Below, in pieces: positions 1 to 6,830 of a stretch of 23,760 nucleotides of DNA. A program made the translations under genes and the position numbers. Numbering within the stretch: position 1 is the first letter of the stretch; every line of letters begins with the position of its first letter. A model generated the notes under the pieces. The model did no database searches, had not been told where the DNA came from, and saw only the letters and a list, made by a program, of their open reading frames with translations. This DNA comes from an uncultured Bacteroidota bacterium (GTDB lineage Bacteria; Bacteroidota; Bacteroidia; Chitinophagales; Saprospiraceae): NCBI GenBank assembly GCA_937926185.1, contig CALEYM010000879.1, forward strand, positions 1-23,760, given 5' to 3'.

Positions 1-2215
1 GGTTGATATGATCGATGACCTGGTCGTATTTTTTGCGGATGTCGATCACGAAGTTGCGCAGTTCGTAGTCGTCGAATATCCCCACCGCCTGCTCTATGAG
101 TGATGAGTGATGAGCGATGAACGATGAGTGAAGGGCATCCGGGCTGGCGCCGGGTATTTCCTGCTGCACCTTTAGCCGGATGTTTTCGAGCGTATCGGGG
201 TCGTGGGCGTTCAGCAGGGCTTTTACCACTTGCGGGATGCTGCGCCCGCCGGCTTTTTCGGCGAAGGCCTGTTTTTCCTTGTCGTTGATTTGTTTGTCGA
301 GCCGGATCAGGCGGTTGGCCAGGGTGCTGAGCATGTCGGCGTCGGTGTTGCCCATGGCCACGCCCTCCAGCACTTCTTTGAGCGAGAGGCCCGGTTTTTT
401 CTCCAGCGGGCGGCTGTCGGTTTTCCGGCTTTTTTCCACGCCGATGGCGTCGATGATCACAAAATGATCTTTGGTGTATTTGGCGGCGGGCGTGCCGGTA
501 GCGCGCAGTTCTTCGAGGCTGCACGTGCGGGTGCCCCGGCCTTTCATTTGTTCGTAATAGCCGCGGCTTTTCACGTCGCGCATAAACAGCAGCACTTCCA
601 GCGGGCGGATATCGGTGCCGGTGGCGATCATGTCCACCGTGACGGCCACGCGGGGGTAATATTCGTTGCGGAATTGCTGCAACACCGATTTTGGGTTTTC
701 CTCGCTGCGGTAGGTGATCTTTTTGCAGAACTTGTTCTCTTCGGCAAATTCTTCGCGTACGATCTGGATGATGTCGTCGGCGTGGCTGTCGCTTTTGGCG
801 AAAATGAGCATTTTGGGTACTTCGAAAACCTCCCCCCTGCCCCCTTCTGAAGGAGGGGGAGTTGTGAAGCGGTCAGGGAAGATTTGGGGCAATTGTTCCT
901 TCACCGCCCGGATGATCAGGCGGATCTGGTTGACGTTCACCACTTTGTCGTCCAATTGTTTGGCGTTGTATTCGAGGTCTTCGTCGAGGGTGTTCCAGAA
1001 TTGTTTGCGGGTGAGTTTTTCGCGGGTGCCGACGTATTCGCCCAGTTCGAGTTTGGCGCCTTGCTGGGTTATTTTGGTGGTGATTTCATACACGTTGTAG
1101 GGCACGAGCACGCCGTCTTCCACGGCGCGTTGGTAGCCGTAGTCGCACACGAGGTTTTGGTTGAAATAGCCGAAAGTGCGGTTGTCGGGCGTGGCGGTGA
1201 GGCCGATCTGGAAGGCGTCGAAGTAGTCGAGCACCTGTTTCCAGAGGTTGTAGATGCTGCGGTGGCACTCGTCGATCACGATAAAATCGAAGAACTCCAT
1301 CGGCGTTCGTTCGTTGTACGCCACGGGCAGGGGTTCTTTGGGCATCCACTTAGTTTCGTTGGGGTTTTCTTCTTCCTCGCGTTCGTCCAGTTCGGCGCCT
1401 TTCAGGATGGAATACAGGCGCTGGATAGTGCTGATATACACCTGGCTGTCACCGGGGATAAAGGAACTGCTCAGGCGGGTGACGCCGTACAATTCGGGGA
1501 ACAGGCGGTTATCGTCCCGCGGTTCGTAACGTTTGAACTCCTGCTCGGCTTGTTCGCCCAGGTTTTTGGTGTCTACCAGGAACAGGATACGTTTGGCCTT
1601 GGCAAACTTCAGCAGGCGGTAAATAAAAGTAATGGCGGTAAAAGTTTTGCCCGATCCGGTGGCCATTTGGATGAGGGCTTTGGGACGGTTTTCGCGGAAC
1701 GATTGTTCCAGGTTGGTGATTGCGGTTATCTGGCAATCGCGCAGGCCACCGGAGGGCAATTGCGGGATGTCGAACAGGCGGGCCCGCAGGGTTTTGCCTT
1801 CTTTGATCCATTTCTGAAAGGTTTCGGGCCGGTGAAAGGTGAACACCGGTCGCGAGCGCGGCTTGGGATCGCGGTAATCGGTGAAGCGGGTCACTTCGCC
1901 GGTGCTTTCGTATACGAAAGGCAGGGGATCGTTTTGCAGGTACTTGAGTTTGGCCGTCGCGTATTCCGCCGATTGTTCTTCGTGGACGGTGAGCCGCACG
2001 CCTTCTTCTTCGCGTTTTGCCTCGATGAGCCCGACCGGTTTTTTGTCTACAAACAACACGTAGTCGGCGGGGCCGGCGTCGGTCAGGTATTCGCGTACGG
2101 CCACGCCGGGGGCGGCGCCCAGGTTGATCTTTGTTTTGTCCTGAATAAGCCAGCCGCTCCGACGCAGGGCTGCATCGATGTTGTCGCGGGCGATTTGTTC
2201 GGGCGTTTGGTTCAT
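1..2215 (-). CDS. hsdR: Type I restriction endonuclease subunit R (HsdR), C-terminus cut by window edge
   Basis: This is the motor and nuclease subunit of a type I restriction-modification complex, which translocates DNA by ATP hydrolysis and cleaves unmodified DNA. Reading from the ATG at 2215, 738 codons lie in the window. The N-terminal nuclease domain shows PADYVLF (D51) and GLIEAK (E65, K67), a PD-(D/E)xK pattern. The helicase core has Walker A MATGSGKT (about 184-191), DECH (315-318), LTATP, and a motif VI-like QMKGRGTRT (about 555-563). The end, probably an EcoEI-type C-terminal domain, lies left of the window. No hsdM or hsdS is visible; they may lie beyond the left edge. Two repetitive sequences are inserted in frame, at about residues 451-463 and 696-707, neither breaking the frame. 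The plus-strand ORFs here are antisense shadows. The family is certain from the motifs; activity with the insertions is not. Confidence 0.93.
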   Translation of the reverse strand, partial: MNQTPEQIARDNIDAALRRSGWLIQDKTKINLGAAPGVAVREYLTDAGPADYVLFVDKKPVGLIEAKREEEGVRLTVHEEQSAEYATAKLKYLQNDPLPFVYESTGEVTRFTDYRDPKPRSRPVFTFHRPETFQKWIKEGKTLRARLFDIPQLPSGGLRDCQITAITNLEQSFRENRPKALIQMATGSGKTFTAITFIYRLLKFAKAKRILFLVDTKNLGEQAEQEFKRYEPRDDNRLFPELYGVTRLSSSFIPGDSQVYISTIQRLYSILKGAELDEREEEENPNETKWMPKEPLPVAYNERTPMEFFDFIVIDECHRSIYNLWKQVLDYFDAFQIGLTATPDNRTFGYFNQNLVCDYGYQRAVEDGVLVPYNVYEITTKITQQGAKLELGEYVGTREKLTRKQFWNTLDEDLEYNAKQLDDKVVNVNQIRLIIRAVKEQLPQIFPDRFTTPPPSEGGRGEVFEVPKMLIFAKSDSHADDIIQIVREEFAEENKFCKKITYRSEENPKSVLQQFRNEYYPRVAVTVDMIATGTDIRPLEVLLFMRDVKSRGYYEQMKGRGTRTCSLEELRATGTPAAKYTKDHFVIIDAIGVEKSRKTDSRPLEKKPGLSLKEVLEGVAMGNTDADMLSTLANRLIRLDKQINDKEKQAFAEKAGGRSIPQVVKALLNAHDPDTLENIRLKVQQEIPGASPDALHSSFIAHHSSLIEQAVGIFDDYELRNFVIDIRKKYDQVIDHIN
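96..130. repeat. Heptanucleotide tandem repeat inside hsdR (5 units)
   Basis: Five consecutive 7-bp units with consensus ATGAGTG on plus (CACTCAT on the coding strand); units 3 and 4 each differ by one base. It is read in frame within hsdR as a Ser/His-rich stretch, SSFIAHHSSLI. The unit length is not a multiple of three, so gain or loss of one unit would shift the reading frame. Whether slippage occurs is unknown; the imperfect units would dampen it. Confidence 0.85.
827..863. repeat. Palindromic repeat element inserted in frame in hsdR
   Basis: A 37-bp imperfect palindrome made of C-rich and G-rich arms (AACCTCCCCCCTGCCCCC, then AGGAGGGGGAGTT) around TTCTGA. On the hsdR strand it is translated as TTPPPSEGGRGEVF and lies between the helicase motifs, about residue 451-463. 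Its base composition and low-complexity peptide are unlike the surrounding enzyme. I recall similar 'PPSEGG'-encoding palindromes as dispersed intergenic repeats in Bacteroidota; that recollection was not checked here. Confidence 0.75.
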
Positions 2216-2247
2216 ACGGTTGGCGGGTGGTTTACGGTCTGTGATAG

Positions 2248-2255
2248 CAAAGTTG
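2248..2255 (-). promoter_or_regulatory. Possible -7 promoter element of hsdR
   Basis: The minus strand reads CAACTTTG, one mismatch from the Bacteroidota -7 consensus TAnnTTTG, 32 bases before the hsdR start codon. No good TTTG -33 element is seen at the usual spacing. The same GCAAAGTT string on plus also precedes the pirin and YceI genes. Confidence 0.3.
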
Positions 2256-2366
2256 GCAATTCTTATGCCACTATCGGGGTATTTTTTGTTAATATGCCTT
2301 TTAACGCGTGGCAAAGTATAAAACCCAGGGCAGGGTGCGCGATAATGGCTGATGCATACTTCAAAA

Positions 2367-2404
2367 TCGCCGTGTCAGATGATGCCTGTCATTTGACACG
2401 GCGA
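2367..2404. promoter_or_regulatory. 11-bp perfect inverted repeat in the hsdR / small-ORF intergenic region
   Basis: Arms TCGCCGTGTCA (2367-2377) and TGACACGGCGA (2394-2404) are perfect reverse complements around a 16-base loop. A further TGTCA at 2387-2391 makes three TGTCA half-sites in 26 bases. It lies in the divergent gap between hsdR and the plus-strand genes, so an operator for a dimeric regulator is possible. A short T-run follows about 10 bases later on plus, so a weak terminator cannot be excluded. The rest of 2216-2442 shows nothing else I can support. Confidence 0.45.
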
Positions 2405-2442
2405 ATTGTATCCCTTTTTTTGAACAGAAAAAGTTCAGAAAA

Positions 2443-2592
2443 ATGACTTGGAAAAAAATATTGCTCGTTTGCGGCGTCATCGCCCCGCTGTGGTACCTCT
2501 TTATGAACATCATCACCCTCAGATATAATATCGTGTTGGCTATCGTGCTGCTGCGCAGGGGAAATGAGCCGGCTTCCGTAAAGGTCAGATAA
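2443..2592 (+). CDS. Small putative membrane peptide, 49 aa, possibly a gene remnant
   Basis: An open frame from ATG at 2443 to TAA at 2592, ending 10 bases before the hydrolase start. The peptide begins MTWKKILLVCGVIAPLWYLF and has one strongly hydrophobic N-terminal segment (residues 6-25) and a second hydrophobic stretch (about 30-37) before a basic and polar tail. The opening resembles the first helix of DUF998-type multi-helix membrane proteins, which are normally about 200 aa. It may therefore be a decayed fragment rather than a functional small protein. The spacing would allow co-transcription with the hydrolase. I cannot assign a function, and expression is unproven. Confidence 0.35.
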   Translation: MTWKKILLVCGVIAPLWYLFMNIITLRYNIVLAIVLLRRGNEPASVKVR

Positions 2593-2602
2593 ACATCTTC
2601 CT

Positions 2603-3925
2603 ATGAAATTCGTATTTCAAATACTCGTTACCCTCCTGGCAGCAATAAATCTTTTGTTGGCATGGCCTGCCTTTTACCGGCTGCGCCAGCCGACCACGTT
2701 AGCCCTCTGGGGAATAAAGGTTTTTATTTCCGCCATAACGCCGTTACTGTTACTGACCGGAGTATTGACGGCTATTGCCGGCCTGGCCTTAAACTGGACG
2801 CCTGCTGTTGTACTCGGAAGTGCCGGCGCCCTGCTCTTTCTCATCCATATCATCGCCGTCACCCGGGCGCCGCACCCTTCCACGAATTTTGAACAGGCCT
2901 TCGGCCCGGGATGGGAAAAACGCCTGCCGGAAGAAAGTAAAGCCGGATTTCTGCCCCGTCGCTACGTATTCCGGTTGCCGGCTGCTCCAGAGCCTGTTTT
3001 TGAACAAAACATCGTATTTTATACCATTCCCGACACCGACCGGCAACTCCTGTGCGACATTTGGCAACCGCCCAAACAGGTAAAACGCTCCGGACTGGCT
3101 TTTATCTACCTGCATGGCAGCGCCTGGACGGTGCTGGATAAAGATTTCGGCACGCGGCCGTTTTTCAGACACCTGGCCAACCAGGGCCATGTAATCATGG
3201 ACGTTGCGCACCGGCTCTTCCCCGAAACGGATTTCATGGGCATGACGCTGGATACCAAACACGCCATCGCCTGGATGAAGGTCAACGCGGCCGCGTATGG
3301 CGTTAATCCCGACCGCATAGTGATCGGCGGCGGTTCTGCCGGCGCCCACCTTGCTTTACTGGCAGCATACACGGATCAAAACCGGCAACTGATGCCTGAA
3401 GATCTGACATTGGCCGATATCAGCGTGCGGGGGGTGATCTCCATGTACGGCCAAAGCGACCTGGAGGCGACCTATTTTCACACCTGTCAGCATCTGGTGA
3501 CCCGTTCGGCGCTCAGCCAAAAGAAAAAAGGCGAATCCGGCGGTATGCCGTCATGGGCACAGAAAAGCCTGGGCAAAGATTTTCACCGCCTCGGCTTCGA
3601 CAAGGACGCCGAACCCGGCATACTGGCGCCCATGCTCGGCGGAACGCCCGCTGAAAAAGCGGACGTTTATGCGCTGTTTTCGCCGCTCACGCACGTCCAC
3701 CCGGGTTGTCCGCCGACTCTATTCCTGCATGGTGAACACGATATACTGGCCCCCATAAAGGCCATCCGTCAATTGTATGGACGTTTGACGCAGGCAGGCG
3801 TTCCGGTGGTCATGCACCTTATCCCGCTCACGGATCACGCTTTCGACCTGATCCTTCCGAAAACATCTCCTTCCGCCCACAACGCTTATTATGATGTAGA
3901 GCGGTTCCTGGCGCTTATGGCGTGA
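2603..3925 (+). CDS. Membrane-anchored alpha/beta hydrolase (HSL/BD-FAE-like esterase)
   Basis: A 440-aa protein with an N-terminal membrane part (hydrophobic segments at about 5-24, 38-64 and 68-87) followed by an alpha/beta-hydrolase domain from about residue 135. Catalytic features are intact: oxyanion-hole HGSAW (171-175), nucleophile elbow GGGSAGAH with Ser245, acid Asp380 in HGEHD, and His412 in TDHAF. The HGxxW and GxSAGxH pattern is that of the hormone-sensitive-lipase/carboxylesterase group, which hydrolyses small acyl esters or peptide-like amides. The substrate cannot be read from the sequence. It converges tail-to-tail with the pirin gene with only 7 bases between, and no terminator is seen there. 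The ATG at 2603 is chosen because the signal/membrane segment follows directly. Confidence 0.9.
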   Translation: MKFVFQILVTLLAAINLLLAWPAFYRLRQPTTLALWGIKVFISAITPLLLLTGVLTAIAGLALNWTPAVVLGSAGALLFLIHIIAVTRAPHPSTNFEQAFGPGWEKRLPEESKAGFLPRRYVFRLPAAPEPVFEQNIVFYTIPDTDRQLLCDIWQPPKQVKRSGLAFIYLHGSAWTVLDKDFGTRPFFRHLANQGHVIMDVAHRLFPETDFMGMTLDTKHAIAWMKVNAAAYGVNPDRIVIGGGSAGAHLALLAAYTDQNRQLMPEDLTLADISVRGVISMYGQSDLEATYFHTCQHLVTRSALSQKKKGESGGMPSWAQKSLGKDFHRLGFDKDAEPGILAPMLGGTPAEKADVYALFSPLTHVHPGCPPTLFLHGEHDILAPIKAIRQLYGRLTQAGVPVVMHLIPLTDHAFDLILPKTSPSAHNAYYDVERFLALMA

Positions 3926-3932
3926 GCGGCAA

Positions 3933-4817
3933 CTATCCAGCTTTCCCGTAATAAGGCAAGGGTATAAATTCCGTCTCACCTGCTATCTTGTCGAACAATT
4001 GCAGCTGCCATTTCTGTTTGGCTTCCGCTATCAGTTGTCTATCCGAGGATACAAAATTCCAGTCGATAAAACGCTCCTCCGGGAAAGGTTCGCCACCAAA
4101 GATATAAACGGCGCTGCCGGCATGAATGGTAAACTCGCACAAGGTGCTTTCCTGTGCCACCAGGATCTGTTTGGGCTGGTAAATATGTCCCTCGCTTTCG
4201 ATGCTGCCCTCCAGAATATACAGGCCCGACTCACCGTAGAGGTGTTCGCCGAGCCGCAAGGTTTTTGTTTCCGCGCTTTTTATTTCCAGCATATACAGTC
4301 GGCTGTACGCCGGCACAGCCGATTTCCGGCCGAATGCCTCGCCGGCCACCAGTTTGAAACTGACGCCGTCGGTCGTCCAGTGCGGAATGCCGGATTGGTC
4401 AATGTGGTAGAATGCGGGATCCATTTGCTCCAGGTGTTTGGGCAGGGCGACCCAGATCTGCAGGCCGTGCATGGATTTTTCGGCATTCCGCAGGTATTCG
4501 GGCGTTCGTTCGGAATGCACGATGCCCCGCCCGGCGGTCATCCAGTTGACCTCGCCGGGTTTGATCTCCACGACATTGCCCAGCGAATCGCGGTGCATGA
4601 TGCTGCCCTCGAACAAAAAAGTGAGTGTGGAAAGCCCGATATGCGGGTGTGGCAACACGTCGAAGTTTTCCTCCCCGCTCAAAGTGACGGGGCCCATGTG
4701 ATCAATGTAGATAAAAGGGCCGACCATACGTTTTTGCCGGAAAGGCAGCAGGCGCCCCACCATGAACTTGCCGATACTCGCGGCGCGTTCTTCGATAATA
4801 AGACCGATGTTGGACAT
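3933..4817 (-). CDS. Pirin family protein (bicupin)
   Basis: A 294-aa bicupin of the pirin family, metal-binding proteins that in some bacteria act as quercetin 2,3-dioxygenases or redox-responsive regulators. The four metal ligands are conserved: H57 and H59 in HPHIGLST, and H101 and E103 in GIVHSERTP. The N-terminal cupin covers about residues 15-125 and the pirin C-terminal domain about 170-280. The length is typical. It lies 15 bases downstream of the small GNAT gene on the same strand, so the two may be co-transcribed. A perfect TAnnTTTG element also ends 7 bases before its ATG, suggesting an own, nearly leaderless promoter. The biological role is not deducible: pirin homologues differ in activity. 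Confidence 0.92.
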   Translation of the reverse strand: MSNIGLIIEERAASIGKFMVGRLLPFRQKRMVGPFIYIDHMGPVTLSGEENFDVLPHPHIGLSTLTFLFEGSIMHRDSLGNVVEIKPGEVNWMTAGRGIVHSERTPEYLRNAEKSMHGLQIWVALPKHLEQMDPAFYHIDQSGIPHWTTDGVSFKLVAGEAFGRKSAVPAYSRLYMLEIKSAETKTLRLGEHLYGESGLYILEGSIESEGHIYQPKQILVAQESTLCEFTIHAGSAVYIFGGEPFPEERFIDWNFVSSDRQLIAEAKQKWQLQLFDKIAGETEFIPLPYYGKAG

Positions 4818-4824
4818 AGCATGG

Positions 4825-4832
4825 CAAAGTTA
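4825..4832 (-). promoter_or_regulatory. -7 promoter element abutting the pirin start codon
   Basis: The minus strand reads TAACTTTG, an exact match to the Bacteroidota -7 consensus TAnnTTTG, ending 7 bases before the pirin ATG. It would place the transcription start at or next to the start codon. No TTTG element is seen at the usual -33 distance, so confidence is limited. Confidence 0.4.
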
Positions 4833-5114
4833 TTAAAACAAAACATCCCTGATCGCCTCCGTTTTGTCAAAAACCGATTTGGCGAACGGGCAGAGCGGTA
4901 TGATCCGGATGCCGTTTTCCCGGGCAAAACGCACCACTTCATCGAGGATACGCTGCCCTACCTTTTGTCCCCGGAAAGCGTCGTCGACCTCGGTGTGGTC
5001 GATGATTATTTTGTCGGCGCCGGCATTTGTAAAATACATGCGTCCGGCCTCGGTTTCGCCGTCGAGGGCCACAAAATAGCCTTTGGCGCCTTCCGTGATC
5101 ATTCGTATTTCCAT
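4833..5114 (-). CDS. Small GNAT-like N-acetyltransferase (YjdJ / Acetyltransf_CG type)
   Basis: A 93-aa protein of the minimal GNAT-like family. It has only the core acetyl-CoA-binding half: the TEVDDAFRGQKVGQ loop (V-x-x-x-x-R-G-x-x-x-G, pyrophosphate binding) followed by IPLCPFAKSVFDK, the usual signature of this group. The start at 5114 (MEIRMITE) is chosen because family members begin there; the open frame extends upstream to 5276 but that part is not family-like and overlaps the hairpin at 5185-5229. The acetylated substrate is unknown. It is followed after 15 bases by pirin on the same strand. Confidence 0.85.
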   Translation of the reverse strand: MEIRMITEGAKGYFVALDGETEAGRMYFTNAGADKIIIDHTEVDDAFRGQKVGQRILDEVVRFARENGIRIIPLCPFAKSVFDKTEAIRDVLF

Positions 5115-5176
5115 ATTCTTTAGTTGGGTTGGATTTATACTACTGCAGGGGTTGAGTAAAATTTCCTGTAGCAGAT

Positions 5177-5229
5177 TAAAAAATGCACCACGGAGGCACA
5201 GCGTTTTATGCTCTGTGCCTCCGAAGTGC
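5177..5229 (-). terminator. Hairpin with T-run downstream of the YceI gene
   Basis: CGGAGGCACAG (5191-5201) pairs perfectly with CTGTGCCTCCG (5213-5223) around an 11-base loop, and the stem is extended by GCAC/GTGC after a 2-base mismatch. On the minus strand it is followed directly by ATTTTTTA, giving a good intrinsic terminator about 70 bases after the YceI stop. The arm sequence also resembles a 'CACGGAGGCACAGAG' motif that I recall as a dispersed intergenic repeat; this was not checked. Confidence 0.65.
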
Positions 5230-5297
5230 AATATTTGTCGCATATTTTCCGCACAAGGGCCTTTCAGCGCAACCAATCCTGCGACAAATAAACGGCA

Positions 5298-5876
5298 TTA
5301 CTTGCTCACCAGCGTCACCTGCAGGTCGAATTCATCGTAAATCGTTTTGTCGCCCAGGTTGTCGAAGAAAGAGCCGGAGCCGTAACGCACATCGAAATCG
5401 GTGCGGTCGAGCGTAATTTTAGCGGTAGCGGTGGGCTTGCCGTTGTTTTCGTTCACAGCAGCGTTGAATTTGATCTCCTTCGTTATTTCCTTGATAGTGG
5501 CGTTGCCCACGATCTTGTAATTGCCCTTGGAGTCGATCGGGATGGCGCGGGTGATGGTGAATTTGGCGGTCGGGTACTTGTCCGTGCCGAAGAAGTCGGC
5601 CGATTTCAGGTGGCCCACCAGTTTGTCCCGCCATTCTCCTTCCAGGTCTGTGTTGCTGATACTTGTCATATCTATTTCAAAGGCGCCGCCGACCAGTTTG
5701 CCCTGGTCGAACCGGAGGTCGCCGGATTTGACCTTTACCGTGCCTGTATGTGTGCCCGTCACCTTGGAGGCCGTCCACACGACTTTGCTGCTGGCGGTGT
5801 CCACCTGATAGCCGGAGAGCGTGGTAAAAGCGAAGGCTGCGAAAGCCAGGATGGGCAGAAAAAGCAATTTTTTCAT
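5298..5876 (-). CDS. YceI family lipocalin-like periplasmic protein
   Basis: A 192-aa secreted protein of the YceI family, lipocalin-like beta barrels known to bind long isoprenoid or similar lipids. A signal peptide is clear (MKKLLFLPILAFAAFAFTTL). The mature part opens with YQVDTASSKVVWTASKVTGTHTG. It then shows the family features GAFEIDMTSISNTDLEG, the HLKSADFFGTDKYPTAKF block typical of YceI, and a C-terminal strand with RTDFDVRYGSGSFFDNLGD. Length and domain order are normal. It is monocistronic as far as can be seen, with a candidate -7 element 69 bases upstream and a terminator hairpin downstream. The ligand is unknown. Confidence 0.93.
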   Translation of the reverse strand: MKKLLFLPILAFAAFAFTTLSGYQVDTASSKVVWTASKVTGTHTGTVKVKSGDLRFDQGKLVGGAFEIDMTSISNTDLEGEWRDKLVGHLKSADFFGTDKYPTAKFTITRAIPIDSKGNYKIVGNATIKEITKEIKFNAAVNENNGKPTATAKITLDRTDFDVRYGSGSFFDNLGDKTIYDEFDLQVTLVSK

Positions 5877-5945
5877 GTTCTAATGCTGATTTTAATGTTT
5901 TTTAAATGTGTGGTTCAAGTCCTTTTTTCTGTTGAATTTGATGAT

Positions 5946-5953
5946 GCAAAGTT
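5946..5953 (-). promoter_or_regulatory. Possible -7 element of the YceI gene
   Basis: The minus strand reads AACTTTGC, overlapping a one-mismatch TAnnTTTG (GAACTTTG), about 70 bases before the YceI ATG. The same octamer lies upstream of hsdR and pirin. No convincing -33 element is seen. Confidence 0.3.
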
Positions 5954-6036
5954 CAGCCCTCGCCGGGGGCGGAGGGTATCAGAATTCGGAAGAATGGTTG
6001 TGATTTTTGGAAAAAGGGGGGTGCGGTACGGTTGCC

Positions 6037-6769
6037 CTACCACATCACGACCCGCAACACGCCGCGTTTTCCCCGTTCGTCCAACACCTGAACCAGGTAT
6101 AAGCCGGCCGCCGGAATATCCAGCGGGAATACCGTTTGGTCGCCGTTGTGTTCCATTGTGAAACGATGCAACAGCCGGCCGTCAGCAGTGAATACCGACA
6201 CGCTGTACAAGCCGCTACCGGGTGCTTGCAGGTATATCCGCACCGGTTCGCCGGCGCGCTGAGGATTGGGCGCCGCACCCAGGCGGAGAGCCTGACCGGC
6301 AGGGTCGGAGGCGCCTACGCTCATGGGTACCTTGAAAGTGAGGACGGCGCTGCAGCCCGTCGCATCGGTCAGGGTGAGGAAGTAGTCGCCCGCGGGGAGG
6401 CCGGAGAGGGAGGGGGTGGTGTCGCCGGTGCTCCAGGTCAGTTGAAAAGGAGGAGTACCGGTCAGCGACACGAGTTCGATCGCGCCGTTGGCGGCGCCTT
6501 GGTCGGGTTTAATGTCGGCCGTGGCGGCAGGCAGAATCGGAGTAAATATAAGTGGCCGTAAAAAAACCGTTCATGCCGGGCAGTTTGATCAGGCCGTCCG
6601 GAGAAATATTCGGACCCGACCAGACGCCGCCGGCCGGCGTGGCGCCGAGTTGGTGACTTGGGTTGCCGCTGCACAGGCGGGGGATCGGGTCGATGGTCAC
6701 CGGGGGATTGCATTGGGCTGCCAGCAGGTGGGCGAGAAACAACAAAAAACAAGTTAAAAGCAGGCGCAT
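6037..6769 (-). pseudogene. Frameshifted T9SS-sorted surface protein with SprB-like repeat
   Basis: Two minus-strand frames form one gene. The 5' part (6769-6509) encodes a signal peptide (MRLLLTCFLLFLAHLLAAQC) and an adhesin-like segment ending in TATYIYSDSAC before going off frame to a TAA. The 3' part, one frame over and open from about 6565, reads ADIKPDQGAANGAIELVSL, then a SprB-like repeat (TWSTGDTTPSLSGLPAGDYF). It ends in a Por/T9SS C-terminal sorting domain starting at about APNPQRAGEPVRIYL and closing GLYLVQVLDERGKRGVLRVV. Continuity of the two halves puts the shift at about 6518-6530, an excess of one base. Intact, it would be about 240 aa, small for a surface protein. A sequencing error is an alternative to real decay. 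It lies 61 bases downstream of the ABC permease on the same strand. Confidence 0.75.
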
Positions 6770-6830
6770 GGAGGTGAAGCGTTTTGGTTACAGCCTGTCA
6801 GATGCGGGTAGGAGGGGAAGTGCTGCCCGG

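Noticed and set aside
203..2446. Long plus-strand open frames opposite hsdR
   Set aside because: They are in codon register with the hsdR gene on the other strand and show no family motifs; the minus strand encodes clear helicase and nuclease motifs.
3999..5123. 374-codon plus-strand open frame opposite pirin and GNAT
   Set aside because: Pirin and GNAT on the minus strand have all family residues; the plus frame has none.
5115..5276. Longer GNAT start at 5276
   Set aside because: The extra 54 residues are not family-like and run through the terminator hairpin; the start at 5114 gives the normal length.
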